Below are positions 34,033 through 42,425 of a stretch of 64,000 nucleotides of DNA, one piece after another. The stretch covers positions 3,224,001-3,288,000 of the forward strand of contig OY770025.1 of assembly GCA_963669435.1 (NCBI GenBank), in the 5' to 3' direction. This stretch comes from CALJFL01 sp963669435. GTDB lineage: Bacteria > Pseudomonadota > Gammaproteobacteria > Pseudomonadales > Halieaceae. Positions within the stretch are counted from its first letter, which is position 1; every line of letters begins with the position of its first letter. The notes beneath the pieces were generated by a model. The model was given only the letters and a program-made list of their open reading frames with translations, was not told the origin of the DNA and searched no databases. A program made the translations under genes and the position numbers.

Positions 34033-35402
34033 TGTTGCAACGACGCCAACTGTTGCGGGGCATGATGCATCTGGCTGCTGGCGCGGCCCTGTTGCCCGCT
34101 GCCGTGAATTCTGCGCTGGCAAACACCAGGCGCAAGTTGCCCTGGCGCAACTGGTCTGGCTCCCAGCAGTGCCTGCCCGACAGGCGGGTGGCTCCGGCCA
34201 GTGTGGCAGAACTGCAGGAGTTGCTTCGCAGCAGCACAGCAACGGTGCGGCCAGTCGGCGCTGGACATTCATTCACTGCGCTGGTGCCAACGGATCACAC
34301 TATCGTGTCTCTCTCGCGATTGTCGGGCCTGCTGGATCATGACCCGGACACTCTGCAGGCGACTATTGGAGCGGGCACCCGCCTCGGTGAAATCGGTAAA
34401 CCCCTGGATGATGCTGGCCAGGCGTTGATCAATATGCCGGACATTGACGAGCAGGCGCTGGCCGGTTGTCTCGCGACGGCCACCCACGGCACGGGTGCAG
34501 GCCTTGGTTGTATGTCCAGCTATATCACCGGCTTGCAGATTGCTGACGCCCGTGGCGACCTCATCGATTGCAGTGCGCAGCAGAACCCTGAAATTTTCGA
34601 GGCTGCAAAAGTATCGCTCGGAGCGTTGGGTGTTATCACCCAGGTTACCCTGCAGAATGTTGTACCCTACCGACTGAAGCGCCGTACCGAGTGGCACAGC
34701 TTCGATGAGATCATGGAAATGGCACCGGAGCTTGCCAGCAATCACCGAAATTTTGAGTTCTTCTATGTGCCATTTTCAGGCATGGGCTTTACCGATACGC
34801 ACGACATTACTGATGAGCCTGTGTCGACCACCGAGCGCCTGGATGGAAACGATGCCGTGGAACAATTGGAAACCGCGCGCGATTGGCTGGAATGGTCACC
34901 GGGTCTGCGCGAATTCGTGCTCGGCAGCTACATGAAAACAATCAGTCCCGAAGAAGTCGTTGCCAGCTCCTGGCAGAACTATGCGAGCGAACGCAATGTG
35001 CGCTTTAACGAAATGGAGTATCACCTGCCCGCGGAGAATGGCCTGCGGGCGGTCAGTGAGATCCGGGAAGCTATTGATACGCATCACCCGGAAGTGTTTT
35101 TCCCCATCGAGGTGCGTTTCGTAAAGGGCGACGATATCTGGCTCAGCCCCTTCTATCAGCAAGACAGCTGTTCCATTGCGGTTCACCGGATTTATGACGA
35201 GGACTTTGTTCCCTATTTCAAGACATTGGAACCGATTCTGCGTCGCCATGGTGGGCGACCGCACTGGGGCAAGCACAACACCCTGGGGGCGAGCGAATTC
35301 CGCGAGCTTTATCCACGGTGGGAAGAATTTAGAGAAGTGCGCCAGCAGATGGACCCCCAGGGTCGCTTCCTCAATCCGTACCTGAAATCCTTGTTCGCCT
35401 GA
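34032..35402 (+). CDS. Exported FAD-dependent lactone/alditol-oxidase-like enzyme
   Basis: This protein of 456 residues has a Tat-like signal (RRQLLRG, then a hydrophobic stretch ending about residue 30). A PCMH-type FAD-binding domain follows, with GAGHSF in which His79 is the expected covalent FAD attachment site. The C-terminal D-arabinono-lactone oxidase domain includes RPHWGKHNTL. Relatives include L-gulonolactone, D-arabinono-lactone and xylitol/alditol oxidases, but those are usually cytoplasmic, mitochondrial or extracellular and use oxygen. Here coupling to a lipoprotein cytochrome c suggests a periplasmic dehydrogenase. Substrate unknown. Confidence 0.82.
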   Translation: MLQRRQLLRGMMHLAAGAALLPAAVNSALANTRRKLPWRNWSGSQQCLPDRRVAPASVAELQELLRSSTATVRPVGAGHSFTALVPTDHTIVSLSRLSGLLDHDPDTLQATIGAGTRLGEIGKPLDDAGQALINMPDIDEQALAGCLATATHGTGAGLGCMSSYITGLQIADARGDLIDCSAQQNPEIFEAAKVSLGALGVITQVTLQNVVPYRLKRRTEWHSFDEIMEMAPELASNHRNFEFFYVPFSGMGFTDTHDITDEPVSTTERLDGNDAVEQLETARDWLEWSPGLREFVLGSYMKTISPEEVVASSWQNYASERNVRFNEMEYHLPAENGLRAVSEIREAIDTHHPEVFFPIEVRFVKGDDIWLSPFYQQDSCSIAVHRIYDEDFVPYFKTLEPILRRHGGRPHWGKHNTLGASEFRELYPRWEEFREVRQQMDPQGRFLNPYLKSLFA

Positions 35403-35417
35403 TTGCGGGGACATGCT

Positions 35418-36686
35418 ATGAAGCGAAGAAACCTGTTAGTTGCCGGTGTCGCAGGCGCACTGGCTGCCTGGTGGTTACGCCCTGGCGATCGCGGCGCCAA
35501 TCACCTGCCGTATTTCAGTAAGCTGGGAGACGCATTGGATGACGCTGCCTGCGCACGACCGACACTGGTAGTTGACTACCGGGTGATGCAGCAGAACATC
35601 CAGACTTTGCTCGGACATATCAACGCGCGTTTTGACTACCGCATCGTGGCTAAATCGCTGCCGTCGATACCGTTGCTGGAAACCGTGATGGGTGCGACGG
35701 GTAGTGATCGCTTGATGCTGTTCCACCAGCCGTTTATCAACCAGGTGGCCCGGGATATTCCCAGGGCCGATGTGCTATTGGGCAAGCCTATGCCGGTGAA
35801 CGCCGCGCGTAACTTTTATCGCGAGTTCGACGGAGGAGCGTTTGTACCCGAGCGGCAACTGCAATGGTTGGTCGATTCCCCTGAGCGCACCCGACAGTAT
35901 GCAGCGTTGGCCGACGAGTTACAGCAGACACTGCTGGTGGTGGTTGAGTTAGATATCGGTCTGCACCGCGGCGGCGTCGCCAGTGATGCTGAGTTACTGT
36001 CCATGTTGCAGTTGATATCAGACTCTCCGCGATTGCGTTTCAAGGGATTTATGGGGTACGAGCCTCATGTTGCCAAGGCCTTTGGGCCCAAGCAGCTGTA
36101 TCGAGACAGGGCCATGGCTGAATATCGCCACTACGTCGATCTCGGGCGCGCGACGCTCGGCGATGACTGGCCCGACGATGTGGTCCTTAACGCTGGCGGC
36201 AGTCCCACCTACCAGATGTACGACGAGGGTGATTACCCCTTTAATGAACTGGCGGCAGGGTCCTGCCTGGTGAAACCGACCGACTTTGACATACCCACCC
36301 TGGCAGACCATGCACCCGCCTCGTACATTGCCACGCCGGTGCTGAAAAGCCTGGATGAACTTCGAATACCCGCGATCGATCTGGGCAAGCTCTACGCCCT
36401 GTGGGATACCAATCGTTCCCAGACCTTCTATACATACGGGGGTTACTGGAAAGCCAGGCCTGAGTCACCCGCCGGTTTGCACTACAACCCGTTGATTGGT
36501 CGCTCGACCAACCAGGAAATGCTCAATGGCTCTGCCAGCATCGACCTGCAGGCGGATGACTGGATATTCCTGCGCCCCACCCAGAGTGAATTCGTGTTCC
36601 TGCAGTTCGGCGATATCGCCGTTTACCGCGACGGTCGCATCAGTGAGCGTTGGCCGGTGTTCAAAGAGAACCCTGTCGCCGCCTGA
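35418..36686 (+). CDS. Exported fold-type III PLP enzyme (D-threonine aldolase/D-serine dehydratase-like)
   Basis: This protein of 422 residues has an alanine-racemase-like N-terminal barrel. The predicted PLP lysine is Lys79 in YRIVAKSLPS. An N-terminal KRRNLL plus hydrophobic segment (5-20) looks like a Tat signal or anchor, which is unusual for a PLP enzyme of this class. In D-threonine aldolase and D-serine dehydratase the C-terminal domain supplies a metal-binding His-x-Cys motif before the final strands. Here the matching place reads PTQSE (387-391), so the metal site seems lost. It follows the FAD enzyme by 15 bases and is surely co-transcribed. Activity cannot be assigned. Confidence 0.75.
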   Translation: MKRRNLLVAGVAGALAAWWLRPGDRGANHLPYFSKLGDALDDAACARPTLVVDYRVMQQNIQTLLGHINARFDYRIVAKSLPSIPLLETVMGATGSDRLMLFHQPFINQVARDIPRADVLLGKPMPVNAARNFYREFDGGAFVPERQLQWLVDSPERTRQYAALADELQQTLLVVVELDIGLHRGGVASDAELLSMLQLISDSPRLRFKGFMGYEPHVAKAFGPKQLYRDRAMAEYRHYVDLGRATLGDDWPDDVVLNAGGSPTYQMYDEGDYPFNELAAGSCLVKPTDFDIPTLADHAPASYIATPVLKSLDELRIPAIDLGKLYALWDTNRSQTFYTYGGYWKARPESPAGLHYNPLIGRSTNQEMLNGSASIDLQADDWIFLRPTQSEFVFLQFGDIAVYRDGRISERWPVFKENPVAA

Positions 36687-36768
36687 CCCGGGCGCCCCAT
36701 GTGTGCTATATTCCGCGCCTGTTTTTGCGGCGAGGCCGCGTATTGCATCACTTTCCAGGTTTACACTG

Positions 36769-37830
36769 ATGACTACCAACACCGACGACCTTCGCATTCA
36801 GGCGACCACGGAGCTGATTTCACCGGAGGATCTGATTAAAGATATCGCGGTAGGCGAGACGGCCGCCGCGACTGTCGCCAATGCCCGCGAGTCCATTCAC
36901 AACATTCTTGCGGGTAACGATGACCGCTTGCTGGTAGTGGTTGGACCGTGCTCAATTCATGATCCGGACGCCGCCCGAGATTATGCCGCGCGCCTGAAAG
37001 CGGCGGCGGACGCGCTGGCTGATGACCTGTTTATCGTGATGCGGGTGTACTTTGAAAAACCGCGCACCACTGTGGGTTGGAAGGGGCTGATCAATGATCC
37101 CGACCTCAACGACACCTTCCAGATCAGCAAGGGCTTACACCTGGCGCGACAACTGCTGCTCGACCTGGCCGAAATGGGTCTCCCCGCCGGGACCGAGTAC
37201 CTCGACCTGATCAGCCCCCAGTACTATGCGGACCTGATCTCCTGGGGTGCGATTGGTGCGCGGACCACGGAAAGTCAGACCCACCGCGAATTGTCTTCCG
37301 GGTTGTCCTGTCCGGTGGGCTTCAAGAACGCGACAGATGGGGATATACAGGTGGCCATTGATGCCATTAAATCCGCTTCACAGCCGCACCACTTCCTGTC
37401 GGTCACCAAGCAGGGTCGCTCGGCCATCTTTCAGACTGCCGGCAACGAGGACTGCCATATCATTTTGCGCGGTGGCAAGTTGCCCAATTACGATATGTTC
37501 TCCGTGGACGATGCCAGTGCCATGCTCACTAGCGCCGGACTGCCGACGCGCATCATGATTGACGCCAGCCACTCCAACAGTCGCAAGATCCCCGCACGCC
37601 AGCTGGATGTTGCCAGGGATATTGGCACCCAGGTCAGCCGGGGTAACCACGGTATTTTCGGCATTATGATCGAGAGCAATATCGAGGAAGGGCGGCAGAA
37701 TGTGGTGTCCGGTCAGGCGCTGACCTACGGCCAGAGCATTACCGATCCGTGCATCAACTGGCCGGACTCTGACACACTGCTCAGTGATCTCGCCGCTGCG
37801 GTGCGGGAGCGGCGTGCCAGCCAGACTTAG
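36769..37830 (+). CDS. aroG: Class I 3-deoxy-7-phosphoheptulonate (DAHP) synthase
   Basis: This enzyme of 353 residues condenses PEP and erythrose-4-phosphate, the first step of aromatic amino acid synthesis. It matches the AroF/AroG/AroH type: metal-ligand Cys61 in VVGPCSIHDP (same number as in E. coli AroG), RTTESQTHRELSSGLS, and DASHSNSRK with the His ligand, then ESNIEEGRQ. The start is the ATG of MTTNTDDLR with AGGT upstream; upstream in-frame codons overlap the PLP gene. Which aromatic amino acid inhibits it cannot be read safely, so the symbol denotes the family only. It has its own 82-base upstream gap. Confidence 0.93.
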   Translation: MTTNTDDLRIQATTELISPEDLIKDIAVGETAAATVANARESIHNILAGNDDRLLVVVGPCSIHDPDAARDYAARLKAAADALADDLFIVMRVYFEKPRTTVGWKGLINDPDLNDTFQISKGLHLARQLLLDLAEMGLPAGTEYLDLISPQYYADLISWGAIGARTTESQTHRELSSGLSCPVGFKNATDGDIQVAIDAIKSASQPHHFLSVTKQGRSAIFQTAGNEDCHIILRGGKLPNYDMFSVDDASAMLTSAGLPTRIMIDASHSNSRKIPARQLDVARDIGTQVSRGNHGIFGIMIESNIEEGRQNVVSGQALTYGQSITDPCINWPDSDTLLSDLAAAVRERRASQT

Positions 37831-37897
37831 ACTGACGCCATTCCAAGAGCGTACGCCAGGTAGCTGCTGCTAGCCGCGTTACGCCCTGGCTGAGAAG

Positions 37898-39001
37898 CTA
37901 CTTCGCCTCCTGGTTCAGCCACAACACGAACAGCTTGTACCAGATTGACAGTAACACCGCGCCGGCAAACAGGCCGATAATCCCCGCTGATACCATGCCG
38001 CCGATGGCACCAATCAGAATCACCGGCATGGGTATGTCCACACCCCGTCCCATCAGCATTGGCTTAAGGACGTTGTCGCTGGCGCCTGCCACCAGCGACC
38101 AGACGGTAAAGATCACCGCGGTGGTGGTGTCATAGGCTGAGAACGCATAGGCAATGATCGGCAGTACTACGATCAATGCGGGCAGCTGCGCAATGGCCAG
38201 GAATAGAATGAGTGCACTCCAGATTGGCGCACCGGGAATGCCCACCGCGAACAGGCCAATCGCGATGAGTACGGTCTGAATTACCGCGACCCCGATAACC
38301 CCCTTGAGCACGCTGCGTACGGTCGCTACCGACAAAGTTGCCCATTCACCGCCGGGATTCATGCCACCCACACGGATAAAAAACTTGTGTGCCAGTTTCC
38401 CGCAACTTTCGGCGTAGGCCATGAATCCGCCGGCGATGATCAGTGACACCACGAACATCAACACGCCTACCAGGCTGCTACCGATTTTCTTGAGCACTGC
38501 GGTGACAACGTTGGTGATCTGAGGCGCGGCTTCCTTGAGAACGGCTTCCAGGTCCTGGTTGGCGCGTGTCCAGGCCGCGTAGACGTCTTCACCGACCATC
38601 GGAATACTCGCTATTTTTTCTGGTGGAGCGGGTATGACCAATTCATTGGCTTTGGCCGCCTGAGCGACATTTTTCAATGCGCCCAGAAGTGAGTCGGTGA
38701 CCATCCAGGTCGGAACCACCAGCAGCACAATAAATCCCAGGGTGACCAGTGTGGCCGAAAGTCCCCGGCGCCCGCCCAATCGCGGTTCCAGTACTTTTAC
38801 CAGCGGCATGGCTGCCACGGCGATGATCGCCCCCCAGACCAGGGGCACCATAAAGGGCTCGATAATTTCATAGCTTTCATACAGCAAAATGAACACCAGG
38901 CCGATGCGCAGGAACGACTCCAGCATATTGCGCACAAATTGCGGTTCAAAACTGGTGTTGGCAACGGAGCCCGGGTCTTGCGGTTGGGGTTCTGTGCTCA
39001 T
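37898..39001 (-). CDS. AI-2E/PerM family membrane protein
   Basis: This is an integral membrane protein of 367 residues with about eight hydrophobic segments, matching the AI-2 exporter-like (PerM/YhhQ-YdiK group) family: an N-terminal helix pair, a large soluble loop (about 130-200, with AWTRANQDLEAVLKEAAPQ) and a C-terminal helix bundle containing NVLKPMLMGRGVDIPMPVIL, a block conserved in the family (given in part). Some members transport AI-2 or act as Na/H exchangers; most are uncharacterised. It is the last minus-strand gene after the efflux set, 24 bases behind the ion channel gene. Confidence 0.82.
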   Translation of the reverse strand: MSTEPQPQDPGSVANTSFEPQFVRNMLESFLRIGLVFILLYESYEIIEPFMVPLVWGAIIAVAAMPLVKVLEPRLGGRRGLSATLVTLGFIVLLVVPTWMVTDSLLGALKNVAQAAKANELVIPAPPEKIASIPMVGEDVYAAWTRANQDLEAVLKEAAPQITNVVTAVLKKIGSSLVGVLMFVVSLIIAGGFMAYAESCGKLAHKFFIRVGGMNPGGEWATLSVATVRSVLKGVIGVAVIQTVLIAIGLFAVGIPGAPIWSALILFLAIAQLPALIVVLPIIAYAFSAYDTTTAVIFTVWSLVAGASDNVLKPMLMGRGVDIPMPVILIGAIGGMVSAGIIGLFAGAVLLSIWYKLFVLWLNQEAK

Positions 39002-39025
39002 GATTCTTTCCTTTTTGTATTCCAG

Positions 39026-39697
39026 TTATTTTTCTTCGCGACTGCCGGTGCGCGCACCGATCATACTGGCGACCACGACGGCCAGGTAAAACGCGCCCGA
39101 AATCGATTCGAAAATCACGGTAATGCGGCCAATCGACTCGCGCGGGCTGATATCACCATAGCCCAAGCTGGTCATGGTCACAAAGCTGAAGTAGATCGCG
39201 GTGACAAAGTGGTCGCTGCCCTCGACGTAATCAATACCGTTGAATGCATCGTGATTAAACTCGAGCATGATCAGGTAGATCATCGCGTAGATCAGGCCGA
39301 TTAACAGGTACAGCGCCAGTGAGCCGATGATTTTATTGGCGTCGACGCTACCGGAAAACAGTACTCGCGATCCGGCATAGTAGGCTTCGCCGCAGAAAAA
39401 AATCAGCAGGATAAAGGTGATGGGTAGGGTGGTGCTAAAGCGGTGACTGATCTCACCCACCAGCGTAATGGCAATCAGGGCGATCAATAGACAGAGCACA
39501 ATCCTGCGCCACGTTTCACTGTAATTCAGGCTGAGGTAGGCGACGGCGAGGGTGCCCATGGACATGGTGGCAACAATCCAGCGGCCGTACTGCACCTCTG
39601 CCAGGTGCGTGGAAATCGCCGAGGTCGCCATCAGTGCCAGCAGGGCCAGGGTCAGGTAGATAAAATTGTTGTTCTCGTGAATCTTGCCGTTGCCCAT
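39026..39697 (-). CDS. Two-pore-helix potassium-channel-like protein
   Basis: This membrane protein of 223 residues has about four N-terminal helices, a helix near 125-145 and a C-terminal pore helix, selectivity filter and final helix. The filter reads TSLGYGD (176-182), the signature of potassium channels. The ligand-gating domain (RCK/TrkA-N) seen in many bacterial channels is absent. The gene starts 12 bases after the HlyD-type adaptor and precedes a PerM-like gene by 24 bases, so it appears to be in the efflux operon, an odd combination. Confidence 0.82.
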   Translation of the reverse strand: MGNGKIHENNNFIYLTLALLALMATSAISTHLAEVQYGRWIVATMSMGTLAVAYLSLNYSETWRRIVLCLLIALIAITLVGEISHRFSTTLPITFILLIFFCGEAYYAGSRVLFSGSVDANKIIGSLALYLLIGLIYAMIYLIMLEFNHDAFNGIDYVEGSDHFVTAIYFSFVTMTSLGYGDISPRESIGRITVIFESISGAFYLAVVVASMIGARTGSREEK

Positions 39698-39709
39698 GTC
39701 GGAGCTCCC

Positions 39710-40597
39710 CTAGTCTTTGCTGCTTCTGGTTACCATCACCGATGCGCTCAGACCAAAGCGCAGTTCCACTCCCTCGGGTATGTCATCCAGGCGAATGCGT
39801 ACCGGAATGCGCTGGGCCAGCCGAATCCATTGAAACACCGGCTTGATGCTGGGTAGCAGGTTGTATCCGGTGGTGCCGTCCGACGGGGCGATACCCCAGC
39901 CCAATGATTCCACCTCGCCATAGATTGGTTTATCGGGATAGGCCATCAGCGTCACGGTGGCAGGGTCACCGATGGCAAACTTACCGATCTCACTCTCGCG
40001 AAAATAGCCAAATACCCAGAAGCTATTGCTGTCCACCAGCGCCAGTAGTGCCTTGTTCGCCACCGCCTGGGTACCGATCTGGAAGTCGATATTGGATACG
40101 TATCCGTCGACCGATGCGTGAATATCGGTATAGCCCAGATTCAGGCGGGCGCCGCGCAGGGTTTCCTTCGCCACGTCAATGGCACTGAGGGACTGCAGGT
40201 AATTGGCCTCACGCCGGTCCAGGTCCTTTTGAGACACCGCGCCGGCGTCCTTGCTGTGGATGTCGCGTAAACGGTCGTACTCCAATTGTGCGGCGCGTGA
40301 GCTTATCTGTGCACGTTGCAGGCTCGCCTCGGCCTGGGCGATGGCAATTTCGAAGGGCTCCGGGTCAATGCTGAATAGCAGGTCACCATGCCTGACAAAT
40401 TGGTTATCGATGACGGCTATCGAGGTGACCATGCCGCTGACTCGCGGCGTTACCTGGATAACGTGTCCGCGCACCTGGCCGTCACGGGTCCAGGGGTTGT
40501 GCAGGTAATCGGCAAAGGCCTGGTAGGCGTACCAGGCGATTATCCCGATGATGGCAAGGTTGATTGCACCCAGCCCCAATTTTTTCAGCAACTTCAC
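39710..40597 (-). CDS. HlyD-family efflux adaptor (AaeA/EmrA-like)
   Basis: This membrane-fusion protein of 295 residues has one N-terminal transmembrane helix (about 12-32) and a periplasmic body with lipoyl-like halves (TPRVSGMVTSIAVIDNQ at about 50 and DIHASVDGYVSNIDF at about 155) around an alpha-helical hairpin. It links an inner-membrane pump to an outer-membrane channel. With DUF1656 and FUSC genes beside it, the arrangement is like aaeXAB, which exports hydroxylated aromatic acids in E. coli. That substrate class is an inference from gene order. Confidence 0.88.
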   Translation of the reverse strand: MKLLKKLGLGAINLAIIGIIAWYAYQAFADYLHNPWTRDGQVRGHVIQVTPRVSGMVTSIAVIDNQFVRHGDLLFSIDPEPFEIAIAQAEASLQRAQISSRAAQLEYDRLRDIHSKDAGAVSQKDLDRREANYLQSLSAIDVAKETLRGARLNLGYTDIHASVDGYVSNIDFQIGTQAVANKALLALVDSNSFWVFGYFRESEIGKFAIGDPATVTLMAYPDKPIYGEVESLGWGIAPSDGTTGYNLLPSIKPVFQWIRLAQRIPVRIRLDDIPEGVELRFGLSASVMVTRSSKD

Positions 40598-40606
40598 CGC
40601 CGCCCC

Positions 40607-40819
40607 CTATATTTTTATCCACATCGCGTCGATCAGCAGAATGTACGCTGTCATCAACGCGATGAACGTCGAGTTTGGAAACATAATGTAGCGAGACAGT
40701 CGCAACTTGTTCAGCAGTCCCGCAGTGATCCAGGCGCCGAGTAGTGCCAGGGTAAACACTGGCAGTACGGGTGACAGGTAGACATCGCCCCAGGACAATT
40801 CGTGGGGAATGCTATTCAT
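40607..40819 (-). CDS. DUF1656 small membrane protein (AaeX-like)
   Basis: This encodes 70 residues with two hydrophobic segments (about 15-35 and 48-68) and the start HELSWGDVYLSPVL typical of DUF1656/AaeX proteins. Its function is unknown, but it is almost always next to an HlyD adaptor and an FUSC pump. It overlaps the outer-membrane gene by eight bases and is nine bases before the adaptor gene, so the order FUSC-OMF-DUF1656-HlyD is a tight operon. Confidence 0.88.
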   Translation of the reverse strand: MNSIPHELSWGDVYLSPVLPVFTLALLGAWITAGLLNKLRLSRYIMFPNSTFIALMTAYILLIDAMWIKI

Positions 40820-42425
40820 CCCTGTCTTCCCCGCTCAGTGTCTCCGGCTCCAGGTAATCCCCCCAGTCGGTGCGTTCCTGCATCTCCGTGGCGGTCTCCG
40901 GTTTCACCACAGGTAGGTCGGCGTAAACCTCCCAGCCACCACCCAGCGCCTTGTAGAGCGCCACCACCTGGTTGGCAATACTACCGCGCGTTTGCGCGTA
41001 GATATCCTCGCGCAAGGTCATTTTCTCCACGGTGCTCAGCAGTCGTTGATACGTGACCAGGCCGTTATTGTATTGGTTGGCGGAGATATTAAAGGCGCGT
41101 ATCGATGCTTTGACCGCATTGAAGTCATAGTCCTTACGCTGCAGGGTATTCTGATAACTCACCAGCGCATTGGATACCTCCTGCACTGCGAGTAACACCT
41201 GCTGATTGTAGTTGGTCAGGCTTTCCTGAAACAGGGCATCCTCAATGCGCACCTGGTTCTTGATCCTGTCGTACTGCAAAATATTCCAACTCAGTCCCGG
41301 TCCCACCGCGGCAGATACGGCGTTGCTGGCACTGAAGCTGTCGCCGCTACGCACAGTGTCGCTAACGCCAATCGACCCGAACAAGAAAAACTGTGGATAC
41401 AGGTTAGTCTGTGCAGACCCAATGCGCGCGTTCTGGGCCTGGGCCAATAATTGTGCCACCTGCAGGTCCGGACGACGGGTGACCAGCGCAGCGTTAACGT
41501 CTGTATTGATAGCCTCTACTGCGGGAATCTGCGAGTACTGCTCATAATCACTCGCCGATAGCTCAGTGGTTACGCCGCTACCAGTGGCGGCGGAAAAACG
41601 TTGCTCGTAGCGCCCGGTGCTGGGGCGAGTTTCAGTACTTGCCAATAACGAGTCCAGTGACTCGGGCAGGGTTCCCAACAAGACCGCCAGCGCATTCTGT
41701 GATTGCTCCCGGGCAATGTTCAAACCGGGCAGGGCGGATTCCGTGGCGTACAACTGGGTGAGGGCCTGCTGCACATCCAACTCTGAAACGTTGCCAGAGT
41801 CGAACTGCACCTGGGTCATTTCCACCACCCGTTTTTGAATGGCGATGTTTTGTTCGGACAGGTAGATGCGCTCCTCGGCGGTGCGGTAATTGATGTAGTT
41901 GCGCGCTATCTCTGCCGTGATAGTGACCAACACGTCGCGATAAGAGGCGATAGAGGCATACAGGTTGGCCTCGGCGGTTTCGATCCCGCGAGCATACTTT
42001 CCCCAGATGTCCATTTCCCAGCCAACATCCAGCCCGATGCCCGCGCTGTTGAACGAGGTTTCGTTCTGGTAGAGCTTGGCGAGATTGCCCGTCACCTGTT
42101 GCTGTTGCGGAAATATCAGCGCATCGGAAATGCCCAGGGCTGCCCTGGCCTGCACAATGCGTAAACCAGCGGCCTCCAGGGACAGGTTTTGTCGAGCGCC
42201 GCGCTCAATCAGCTCGTCCAGGACCGGGTCGTTGAACAGCTGCCACCAGCTGGCCTCCTGGGTGCTGAGTTGCTCGGCTTCATCGACTTGCCACTCGGTG
42301 GGCAGGTCCACCGGTTCGACCCCGGTGAAGTCGGGCCCGAGTACCGTGCACGCCGACAGCGTGAACAGCAACGTCACAAGCGCTAGCGTTTTGAACATCG
42401 TCCATTGGCGCATCGGCGTTATCAT
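40812..42425 (-). CDS. NodT-type outer-membrane efflux lipoprotein
   Basis: This is a TolC-like outer-membrane factor of 537 residues. The signal peptide ends with the lipobox LSAC (Cys about 26), so it is lipid-anchored. The two OEP repeats are evident (about 60-290 and 310-490), including EIARNYINYRTAEERIYLSEQ in part and QRITARR-like RRPDLQVAQLLAQAQNARIG in part. The ATG at 42425 overlaps the FUSC stop as TGATG; an internal ATG at MFKTLAL would give a more compact signal peptide. It completes the tripartite pump with the adaptor and FUSC genes. Confidence 0.88.
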   Translation of the reverse strand: MITPMRQWTMFKTLALVTLLFTLSACTVLGPDFTGVEPVDLPTEWQVDEAEQLSTQEASWWQLFNDPVLDELIERGARQNLSLEAAGLRIVQARAALGISDALIFPQQQQVTGNLAKLYQNETSFNSAGIGLDVGWEMDIWGKYARGIETAEANLYASIASYRDVLVTITAEIARNYINYRTAEERIYLSEQNIAIQKRVVEMTQVQFDSGNVSELDVQQALTQLYATESALPGLNIAREQSQNALAVLLGTLPESLDSLLASTETRPSTGRYEQRFSAATGSGVTTELSASDYEQYSQIPAVEAINTDVNAALVTRRPDLQVAQLLAQAQNARIGSAQTNLYPQFFLFGSIGVSDTVRSGDSFSASNAVSAAVGPGLSWNILQYDRIKNQVRIEDALFQESLTNYNQQVLLAVQEVSNALVSYQNTLQRKDYDFNAVKASIRAFNISANQYNNGLVTYQRLLSTVEKMTLREDIYAQTRGSIANQVVALYKALGGGWEVYADLPVVKPETATEMQERTDWGDYLEPETLSGEDRDE

